Shown here piece after piece: positions 8,859 to 16,351 of a stretch of DNA of 64,000 bases. Both the position numbers and the translations under genes were made by a program. Position 1 is the first letter of the stretch. Each line of letters starts with the position of its first letter. The notes beneath the pieces are model-generated. The model worked only from the letters and a program-made list of their open reading frames with translations, searched no databases and was not told where the DNA came from. Source of the stretch: Treponema sp. (GTDB lineage: Bacteria > Spirochaetota > Spirochaetia > Treponematales > Treponemataceae); contig JAFUTH010000015.1 of NCBI GenBank assembly GCA_017484285.1, positions 302,134 through 366,133 on the forward strand, given 5' to 3'.

Positions 8859-9771
8859 ATGAAGCAAATAAAAACTACTGCAGAACTTATTTCCCATATG
8901 AAAGACAAGGGAATTCAATTTAATATCATCTCTGAAACCGAAGCAGAAAAATTCTTAGAAACAAATAATTACTATATGAAATTAGCTTCTTATAGGGCGA
9001 ACTATGACAAATATCCTGTTGGGCATCAAAAAAGAAGGAAAATATAAAGCATTAGAATTTGCATACTTAAAAGAATTGTCTCTTATTGATATGCATCTTC
9101 GCTATCTAATACTTGATATGACTCTAGATATTGAACATTTTATAAAAGTTAAGTTAGTTGACAAAATAAGTAAAATTCCTACTGAGGATGGGTATCAGAC
9201 TGTAAAAACATTTTTAGCACAGGACACCAGTTTTAGAATTTTAAAAACAATAAAATCTCATGGAGCCAGCGAATATTGTAAGGAACTAATAGATAAGTAT
9301 TTTCCATACTTCCCAGTCTGGGTGTTTGTGGAGGTTATTACATGTGGAGATTTATTGCATTTTTGCGAATTCTACCAACAAACACATAATGATTACTTTA
9401 TTGACCACAAATTAATGAACATCATACGAGATTTTAGAAATGCATCTGCGCACAGCAACTGTCTCTTAAATCATCTTTCTGAGCGTCTTGATTCTACAAA
9501 ACAACCAGATTGTAAGATTACAACTTTTATAAAAAACATACCAACAATATCAAAATCCTCTCGACGTAATAATTTACGAAACAGGTTTACTTATAATTTT
9601 ATAACGCTTTTATTCATATACGGTTTACTTGTATCTGATTCAGCAAAGAAAAGCACCTACAAACGGTTTAAAGAATTTATGGATACTAGAGCATTGAAAC
9701 ACAAGGACTATTTTGAGAATAAAAATATGAAAATAGACAGTGTGTACAAATTTCTAAAAAAAAGTAATTGA
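8859..9771 (+). pseudogene. Abi-family (AbiD/AbiF-like) protein gene with a frameshift
   Basis: The N-terminal frame begins at 8859 (MKQIKTTAELISHMKDKGI, then [20 protein letters not shown]), typical of Abi_2 proteins. It runs out at 9047, while the adjoining frame from 9004 carries the rest to 9771 ([19 protein letters not shown], then [20 protein letters not shown] and the [11 protein letters not shown] helix). Removing one G from GGG near 9018-9020 would join them as ...[13 protein letters not shown]..., giving about 303 residues. Abi_2 proteins abort phage infection, in some cases probably through the HEPN-like RN.{4}H motif, seen here as RNASAHS. The gene is markedly AT-rich. A sequencing error or slippage cannot be excluded. 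Confidence 0.8.
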
Positions 9772-9885
9772 TTTTCTGGCAAATTGACATTAGACTACTT
9801 ACAGTATTGAAAAGCGAAAGCTTTTGCAGGGAGCAGCACATTTTGTTCTGCTCCTTATTTTTTATAGTCTGAAATATTCTAAAGT

Positions 9886-10060
9886 CTACACCTTTTTCCA
9901 CATACCACTTTCTGCATCAAATCTCTTTATCACCCTCGCAGGGTTTCCCGCCGCAACACAATATTCCGGCACAGATTTTGTTACCACGCTTCCAGCCCCA
10001 ATGACCGCCTTCTCTCCAATGTTTTGCGCAGCAGAGATATGAACAAAGTCATTTATCTGC
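9886..10060 (-). pseudogene. 3' fragment of a hexapeptide-repeat acyltransferase (copy B)
   Basis: Directly after the GT4 stop the minus strand reads [20 protein letters not shown], then [20 protein letters not shown], then [18 protein letters not shown] and a stop. This is about the last 58 residues of a sugar O-acyltransferase. A GTG after AGGAG could start a very short product, but most of the beta-helix is absent, so I call it a remnant. Its last 117 bases closely match copy A at 8673-8790. The two copies flank the Abi gene in direct orientation. Confidence 0.75.
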
Positions 10061-10066
10061 ACATTT

Positions 10067-11158
10067 TTATCTCCTGCTTAATTCTGTGTAGACTTGCAAA
10101 TGCTTTTGTCTGGATTTTTCCCACGAGAACATGCTTTTACGCAAAAGCCCCTGTGTTATCAATTCTTTGCGAAGCGAGTCGGACTCAATAAGTGCAAGTA
10201 TTTGTTCTGCGAGTTCCTCATCTTTTGCTGGCTCAAAAAACAATGCAGCGTTTCCTGCAATCTCGGGAAAACAACTCGCATTCGAACAAACGACAGGACA
10301 ACCGCAGCCCATTGCTTCCAAAATCGGAAAGCCGAAGCCTTCATAAAACGACGGGAAAACAAATGCTTCTGCATGAGAATACAGATTCACCAGTTCATTC
10401 TCAGAAGCGCGAAGAGCAACCACATCGTTCTCAATTCGCAATTCCCGGAAAAGTTCCATCTCCTTTTTCGAAAACGCCATTCCCGTGCAAACAAGACACA
10501 AATCTTTATATCGCTGCTTTACATTGGAAAAAGCCTTCGCCGCAACAGCGAAATTCTTATAGCCGTCACGACGACCGACAAAAAGCAAATAAGGACGCTC
10601 CACAGTCCGTTTTTCATTTGTCGGTTTGAATTTTTCAGACACGCCGTGATAAATCACGGACATTCTGTCCTCTGGAATTTTCAGGTACTCCATAAGGTCA
10701 CGCTTCGAGTTTTCAGAAATCGTGATGATAAAATCCGACTTCTGTGCGCACAGTGTTTGCCATGATTTCAGTACATTGAAATGAGAGCGATAAAACTGCG
10801 GAATTGCAAAAAAATTCATGTCGTGCATTGTTGAAACGACAGTTTTATCTCCGCTCCATTTAAAAAGATACGGATCATAATGGGTCAAATGCACGATTTT
10901 TGCGGAACTATGTCTCAGACGGCTTATGGAGTACGGTTTGTTGGCAAGAGAAATGAGATACTGCTTTTTCGGAAGCGACCAATTCTTCAGAAAATGCTTG
11001 TAAGTATACAGGAGTTCGTTCAGATACTCGTTGTTGGAGTATTTGAGGGCAAGTTCATACTCAGCATTTTCATCATTCGTCTTCAAGATTTCGGTGAAAT
11101 ACCGCGAAACGCCGCCAAAACGCTCCCAGTAGCATTGATGATCAAAAAAAACTTTCAA
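10067..11158 (-). CDS. Glycosyltransferase, GT4 family
   Basis: About 363 residues, cytoplasmic or membrane-associated. The TTG start at 11158 is preferred because GAGGAG lies 6 bases upstream; an in-frame TTG at 11173 would contain that site. The C-terminal Rossmann half has [19 protein letters not shown] followed by PVVCSN, the nucleotide-sugar binding signature of GT-B enzymes. The N-terminus [17 protein letters not shown] resembles WbnK/RfaB-like transferases. It is the last intact gene of the distal polysaccharide block, and the acyltransferase remnant follows its stop directly. Donor and acceptor cannot be read from sequence. Confidence 0.9.
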   Translation of the reverse strand: MKVFFDHQCYWERFGGVSRYFTEILKTNDENAEYELALKYSNNEYLNELLYTYKHFLKNWSLPKKQYLISLANKPYSISRLRHSSAKIVHLTHYDPYLFKWSGDKTVVSTMHDMNFFAIPQFYRSHFNVLKSWQTLCAQKSDFIITISENSKRDLMEYLKIPEDRMSVIYHGVSEKFKPTNEKRTVERPYLLFVGRRDGYKNFAVAAKAFSNVKQRYKDLCLVCTGMAFSKKEMELFRELRIENDVVALRASENELVNLYSHAEAFVFPSFYEGFGFPILEAMGCGCPVVCSNASCFPEIAGNAALFFEPAKDEELAEQILALIESDSLRKELITQGLLRKSMFSWEKSRQKHLQVYTELSRR

Positions 11159-11220
11159 ATCTGTTCTCCTCAATTCAATGTTATAAAATAATAATTTTCC
11201 AGAACTGAACCAAAAATCAT

Positions 11221-12405
11221 TCAGTAAAAGTAAAATAAATCAAAAGTAAATAACCCATAGCTAAACCATGCTGTTCGACAAAATTTGTAAAAAAAATAGA
11301 TTATGTAAAAAACTAAAAAAACTCTTACAAATAAAGGAAAAAAATATTTTTTACGTTGTAAAGAAAAGATTTCAAATAATCTTGGAAGCAAAATTACAAG
11401 ACAAGGATAAGTAAAGAAAATCATCCTATAAAAAATCATGAGCATAGATTGTAAAATTAAAATATAAAACACGGAAATTAATGATAAAAAACACACATCA
11501 TCCGTTGCACTTTTGAAAAAAGACTTTTTCTTAACCAAAACTAATAGTAGAAAGAAAAAATTTGTTAGATATGTGTTTTTCGCAAGCCCTGATGAGTTAT
11601 AAGCCAAATATCTTTTTCCAAAAACACCTAAAATCTGACCTGAAAATCTTACAGCAATAAATCCTAAGACAATACTGCAAAACCACAGAAACATAAAAAA
11701 TTTGAAATTATGTTTTGTAGCGTAATAAATTTTATAGAGTACGATAACAAATAATAAAAAAATGGCGGAAAAGTGAAATCCACATGCGATAAATGTAAAA
11801 AATATGGCTCTTTTCCACTTATTTTTTAGCAAACATTCATATACATATAATCCAACACTTACAGCAAGCCCCATACGAAGAAGACAGTAGGAAGTAAGAA
11901 TAAATGTATAAAAAATTGAAAAAAAAGAAAAAACATGAAGTAAACTAACATTTCTTACAAAACATACAAGGAAACGGATGGTTGAATAGAGAATGAACAT
12001 ATAAAAAGCCAGCAAAACAAAAGAGAAATGACTTGTTATTCTTCGAAAAAAATATATTAAGAAAAGATACAGCGGCTCCTGAGCTTGAAAAACGATAAAA
12101 TCTTTCAAAGAATACTTGATAGAATCTTCAAAAGCAAATTTATACCTTGACATATCGTTCGACCAGCCACCATCGATCCATCGTGCAAAATTCGCCATAT
12201 TGATGTATTGAAAAGATGAATGGCATAAAAACAAAGCTCCTATAAGCAGTATAAACGGAAAATACGCGATTTTTCTGGATACTGCAATGCGATTTTTCTC
12301 CGTATATATGTATGTTTGATTCAAAAAGAGTATTTCAGGCTTCAAATAACCGAATAAAATAAGTGAGAAAACCAGACCAAATGTTCCCAAATAAAGTAAC
12401 GTCAT
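11221..12405 (-). CDS. Wzy/EpsG-like polysaccharide polymerase, integral membrane
   Basis: 394 residues, very hydrophobic and Phe/Tyr-rich, with about ten predicted membrane spans and a soluble loop after the second span (NMANFARWIDGGWSNDMSRY) as in EpsG-type polymerases. Low GC compared with the rest of the window. Position between glycosyltransferases, with a flippase elsewhere in the locus, supports a role in polymerising lipid-linked repeat units at the outer face of the inner membrane. The assignment rests on topology and context, since this family has little conserved sequence. Confidence 0.75.
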   Translation of the reverse strand: MTLLYLGTFGLVFSLILFGYLKPEILFLNQTYIYTEKNRIAVSRKIAYFPFILLIGALFLCHSSFQYINMANFARWIDGGWSNDMSRYKFAFEDSIKYSLKDFIVFQAQEPLYLFLIYFFRRITSHFSFVLLAFYMFILYSTIRFLVCFVRNVSLLHVFSFFSIFYTFILTSYCLLRMGLAVSVGLYVYECLLKNKWKRAIFFTFIACGFHFSAIFLLFVIVLYKIYYATKHNFKFFMFLWFCSIVLGFIAVRFSGQILGVFGKRYLAYNSSGLAKNTYLTNFFFLLLVLVKKKSFFKSATDDVCFLSLISVFYILILQSMLMIFYRMIFFTYPCLVILLPRLFEIFSLQRKKYFFPLFVRVFLVFYIIYFFYKFCRTAWFSYGLFTFDLFYFY

Positions 12406-12441
12406 ATTAAGCTACCCTTTCAAAGATTTTCCATTTCTCTG

Positions 12442-13536
12442 CTATTTGCTTTCCAACAAACTATCAAACAACTCGAACCACTTACTGCCTATGTTTTCAG
12501 AAGAAAATCTTTTCGCTAATTCAAAACTGCTCTGTCCCATTTTTTTTCTCAATTGTAAATCCGATGCAATTTTTACAACACAATCAGCGAATTTTCCTAT
12601 ATTCCCCACGGGCACCAGATAACCGCATTCACCGTTTCTGATTATATCAGCAGGACCTTCAGGGCAATCGAAACCAACCAACGGCAAACCACATGCCTGA
12701 GCTTCCAACAAAACCATAGGAAATCCTTCCCATCGGGATGTTTCCACCATTATCGAAGAATCAAGCATTTCTTTTTTTATATCTGGCGTTGGACTACGGA
12801 TTGAAACATAATCATCTGTGTGATTATTCTTTATTTGCATCAGCAAATTCTCTTCTTCTTCGCCACAGCCAAAAATATCTATATGCCAATCAGGAAGCGA
12901 TTCTTTTATCTTAGACGCAGCGGCCACAAGATAATCCCAGCCTTTTTGTTTTGTTAATCGTCCGACGGCGATTATTTTCTTATTCTCAAGTTTTGCAGGG
13001 CTTTCCACGGCAAAGGACAATGAATTAGGAATAACAAAAACTTTGTTATTGCCGACAAAACGATACTTTTCAGAATCTTTTTGTGTCAAACAAACAACTG
13101 CATCAAGTTTAGGATAGGTTAATTTCCGCAAAACTCGGCTGTACAAAGGTGCTGAATCATAATTTATATGCTCACAACCGATTTTCTTTACATTCCCCAC
13201 TAATTTACTTAACTGAATATTGTAGCCATGAGTTGTTCCAATAAGAATTTCAATCTGGTATCGCTTACAAAGTTCTTCAATCTTTCGTAACAAAAGTTTT
13301 GATTTTTTCAGTCTGTCAAAAAGCCCCTTATTTTGCATTTCTAGATGCTCGATGATTACATCACTATTCAGCGGGTAATAGCATGTATTCCCATTTTCCG
13401 AATAGTGACTGATAATCACTACCTGATATTTACCGCTGTTTTGAAGGATATTCGAAAGATTCGTCACGGCGCGTTCGGTACCGGCAGATTCTGAAATGTC
13501 TCCGATTAGAATTGCAATATTTTTCTTAGTGTTCAT
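12442..13536 (-). CDS. Glycosyltransferase, GT4 family
   Basis: 364 residues. N-terminal glycine-rich loop ISESAGTERAVTNLSNIL and C-terminal SRWEGFPMVLLEAQACGLP with EGPADIIRNGECGYLVP are the standard GT4 donor-binding elements (CapM/GalNAc-alpha-transferase like). Its start overlaps the upstream GT2 stop by four bases (ATGA), implying translational coupling. Low GC, like its polymerase neighbour, suggesting shared acquisition. Confidence 0.92.
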   Translation of the reverse strand: MNTKKNIAILIGDISESAGTERAVTNLSNILQNSGKYQVVIISHYSENGNTCYYPLNSDVIIEHLEMQNKGLFDRLKKSKLLLRKIEELCKRYQIEILIGTTHGYNIQLSKLVGNVKKIGCEHINYDSAPLYSRVLRKLTYPKLDAVVCLTQKDSEKYRFVGNNKVFVIPNSLSFAVESPAKLENKKIIAVGRLTKQKGWDYLVAAASKIKESLPDWHIDIFGCGEEEENLLMQIKNNHTDDYVSIRSPTPDIKKEMLDSSIMVETSRWEGFPMVLLEAQACGLPLVGFDCPEGPADIIRNGECGYLVPVGNIGKFADCVVKIASDLQLRKKMGQSSFELAKRFSSENIGSKWFELFDSLLESK

Positions 13537-14504
13537 CTTGCATACTCCTTTTTATGTTTGTACAGACGGATGTAATAAAGAGGAACAAGAATACTATTTG
13601 ATAAGACATTTAATTTAAAAAAATCTCTCGCAATGTTCATTTGTCTTCCTAGAAGAGCCATAGCACACCATGCGGCATCTGCCTTTATCATCAAAATATT
13701 AAGCGTCCATTTTAGCTCCGGAAAATATTGTTTTAATGCTAAAAAATGAAAATGATGTTTATAATTTCGTTCATGACTGATTCCCCATACAGCTCCACCT
13801 TCATGCCTTCGATATACACTCATAACATTATTCATTCCGTATATTCTGCCCTCATGACAGAGAGTTAAAAACATAGTAATGTCACCATAAATTAAACGTG
13901 TATCTTTGCGTAGATTATTATAAAAATCGGTTTCTAGACACTCTCTCCGACATACAACAGAAGCAGTAGGGACAATCCATCTTTTCAATATTTCTTTTGC
14001 TTGATATGCTCTATCGAGTATATTACTGAACAGTGCATCAGGCCGTGAGCCATCTTCATAATGTTGTATCGCCGAATGGAAACACATCGTATATTCAGGA
14101 TTCCTCTCCAGAAAATCCGTCTGCATTTGCAGTTTGTTTTCGTCAATCCAGTAATCATCGCCTTCGCAGAATGCAATGTATTTGCCTTTGGTAGCCGCGT
14201 TCATAACACGCGCAATCGAGCCGTCGTGCTTGGAATACTGGTTCTCCGTCTCATAAATCGGCTTGATAATCTTGGGGAATTTTGCCTCATAGTCGCGAAT
14301 GATGTCGGCGGTCTTGTCGGTGCTCGCGTCGTCGTGCACAATCACTTCAAACGGAAAATTCGTTTTCTGCATAAGGAACCCGTCCAGAGCCTGTGCAATA
14401 TACGGCTCGTGGTTGTAGGTGGAACAGCGCACGGACACAAGTGGCGTGTCGGAATTATCCGTGCCCCAATTCCGCATGATTTCTTCTTGAGTTTTCTGAA
14501 TCAT
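13533..14504 (-). CDS. Glycosyltransferase, GT2 family
   Basis: 323 residues, GT-A fold. VSVRCSTYNHEPYIAQALDG at the N-terminus, VIVHDDASTDKTADI for the nucleotide, and FCEGDDYW containing the metal-binding acidic motif. GGGAG lies a few bases before the ATG at 14504. First gene of the 14.5-10 kb block. An inverted repeat in its leader (14526-14559) may affect expression. Confidence 0.92.
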   Translation of the reverse strand: MIQKTQEEIMRNWGTDNSDTPLVSVRCSTYNHEPYIAQALDGFLMQKTNFPFEVIVHDDASTDKTADIIRDYEAKFPKIIKPIYETENQYSKHDGSIARVMNAATKGKYIAFCEGDDYWIDENKLQMQTDFLERNPEYTMCFHSAIQHYEDGSRPDALFSNILDRAYQAKEILKRWIVPTASVVCRRECLETDFYNNLRKDTRLIYGDITMFLTLCHEGRIYGMNNVMSVYRRHEGGAVWGISHERNYKHHFHFLALKQYFPELKWTLNILMIKADAAWCAMALLGRQMNIARDFFKLNVLSNSILVPLYYIRLYKHKKEYAR

Positions 14505-14525
14505 TGTACTTCTCCCAAAATTCTG

Positions 14526-14559
14526 TTTTCTTGCCGTATAATTCCATACAGCAAGAAAA
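14526..14559. other. Inverted repeat in the leader of the GT2 gene
   Basis: TTTTCTTGC (14526-14534) pairs perfectly with GCAAGAAAA (14551-14559), with further inner pairing CGTAT/ATAC. It lies upstream of the GT2 start at 14504 and lacks a clear downstream U-run, so it is either an attenuator-like leader hairpin or a weak terminator for the preceding gene. Confidence 0.4.
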
Positions 14560-14618
14560 GCCTGTCTGAGACATTTCTATTTTTGAGAGAAAGAGAAAAG
14601 GATATTTGCTAGAAAGGA

Positions 14619-16199
14619 TTATGACATCAGCACTTTTTCAATCTTGCATTCGTGCTTTTTGGTGTCGGGCGAGTAATTTATGCCCACAAAAAGCAGGTCG
14701 CCCCGGTAGTGCTGCAAGAGTTCGTCGTACTTGCGCTCTTTTATCTGAGCGATTGCGCTCCCAGCGGACTTGGCGTTCTTAAGCTCGACTATCACGGCGG
14801 GAATGTTCGGCACATACGGCACAAAGGCGACGTCGGCGTAGCCTTTGCCCGTCGGCAGCTCCTTTATAACCGTGTACTTCGCGTTCGCATAGAAATACGC
14901 CAGCCCTATCGCGCTCTGGAAGCTCGCCTCATTGTTGTACGTGAGCGGGTTCGTCGCGCGGGTGTGCGCCTTGTCAAGCTCGGCGGCAACATACTCCTCA
15001 TCGCCCTGCAAAGTGCGCTCCAGAAGCTCCCGGCTCCCGTTCACCATCTCCATGATTTCCTTGTAGTCAGCCTCGTCCTCGATTGAGTTAATCCACTCGG
15101 AGCGGATTTCCTTGTTCGGGATAAAGCATTCCTGCGCGCTCCTGTCGTAAGAGAGGTAGCCCAAGTGAATCAGGTAGGTGAACACGTCGTCCTTACTGTA
15201 GAAATCCGTAAACGTGTTGAGGTACTTGAACACATTCACGCGCACCCTGCCCCCGCCTATCATCGTGACCACGTCAGCCCTAATGCCCTCAAAGTCCATC
15301 AGAATAAAAAGCTTGAGCGACTCATAAGATGCGGTCTTCGTCCAGTACGGCGCGTATTCGTGGCTCAGCATCGCCGTGACCATCGACTTGGGGCTGTACA
15401 CGCTTATCGTGTCGCTCATCCTGTAGCCGTCATACCAGCGGCGGCACTCGTCAAAGTCCATCTGATACTCAGCGCAGAGCGACCTCACCTCGTCCTCCGT
15501 GAACCCCGTGAACTCGGAGAACTGACGCGCGCTCAGCATCGAATACTCGTCAAACTCGTTCATCTTCGACTGAATCTTGTCGCGCACAATCGGAAGAATC
15601 CCCGTGAGGTACGCGAGCGCAATCGCGGGCTTTAAGGTGCTGTTTTTGAACAGGCTGCTCAGAAAATCAAGGTATTTGTCGAACAAAGGCTTGGAGACTT
15701 TCTCGCGCACGAGCACGTCGTACTCGTCCATGATGATGACGAAGGTCTCGCCCGTCGCGCCCCAGGCTTTTATGATTGCGTTTTCCAGCGTATCATTCGG
15801 AGCGATATTCGCCGCAGGAAATTCCTGAATCAGTTCGGCGACAATCGTAGAAGTAATGACATTCATCATATCAAGGCTTCCATTCGTGCGCTTATAGAAC
15901 GTGTTTATATCAAACTGAATCACGTTGTACTTGTTCAGATGCTCCGAAAAACTTTTGTCGCCTGAGATTTTCAGTGGCGCAAAAAGCGCGGCAGAATCGC
16001 AGCCCTTTGAATAATACGCGGAAATCATCGCGCCCGCCATTGTCTTGCCGAACCGTCGCGGGCGGGAGACGCAGAGAAATTTCCCTGAAGTCTTTAAAAG
16101 CTGATTCAACTCGCCGATTAAAGCAGATTTGTCAACATAAATCTTGCTGTTCAAGCATTCCTTGAACAAATCATTTCCCGGATTCAAGTAAATTCCCAT
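14619..16199 (-). CDS. AAA-ATPase-like protein with C-terminal PD-(D/E)XK nuclease-type domain
   Basis: 526 residues from the ATG at 16199, chosen because a TATAAT at 16219-16224 and AAGGCGG lie just upstream; a longer frame to 16355 would begin before this promoter. N-terminal AAA-ATPase_like domain: Walker A-like SRPRRFGKTM at about 45-54 and Walker B-like FVIIMDEYDVLVRE. The C-terminal PDDEXK_9-type domain has GYADVAFVPY and AVIVELKNAK (D...ExK). Members of this family occur in many copies in Treponema, Bacteroidetes and Fibrobacter; their function is not established, with defence or mobile-element roles proposed. It sits inside the polysaccharide locus beside the YobI-like gene. Confidence 0.88.
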   Translation of the reverse strand: MGIYLNPGNDLFKECLNSKIYVDKSALIGELNQLLKTSGKFLCVSRPRRFGKTMAGAMISAYYSKGCDSAALFAPLKISGDKSFSEHLNKYNVIQFDINTFYKRTNGSLDMMNVITSTIVAELIQEFPAANIAPNDTLENAIIKAWGATGETFVIIMDEYDVLVREKVSKPLFDKYLDFLSSLFKNSTLKPAIALAYLTGILPIVRDKIQSKMNEFDEYSMLSARQFSEFTGFTEDEVRSLCAEYQMDFDECRRWYDGYRMSDTISVYSPKSMVTAMLSHEYAPYWTKTASYESLKLFILMDFEGIRADVVTMIGGGRVRVNVFKYLNTFTDFYSKDDVFTYLIHLGYLSYDRSAQECFIPNKEIRSEWINSIEDEADYKEIMEMVNGSRELLERTLQGDEEYVAAELDKAHTRATNPLTYNNEASFQSAIGLAYFYANAKYTVIKELPTGKGYADVAFVPYVPNIPAVIVELKNAKSAGSAIAQIKERKYDELLQHYRGDLLFVGINYSPDTKKHECKIEKVLMS

Positions 16200-16218
16200 T
16201 GTGTACCGCCTTACCGTT

Positions 16219-16224
16219 ATTATA
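16219..16224 (-). promoter_or_regulatory. -10 box of the AAA-ATPase/nuclease gene
   Basis: The minus strand reads TGCTATAAT, an extended -10, about 20 bases before the ATG at 16199. No convincing -35 is present. It supports 16199 as the start. Confidence 0.45.
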
Positions 16225-16351
16225 GCACAAACCGCATAAAAACGGTAGGCAGCACACAGGAATTTTTCCCTTCCCTCAAAAATAGAAATGTCAAAGAACG
16301 TGCTGGCTTCCTTGCGAAAGCCGTTTATCTCCACCGCACCATTCAGAGGTG

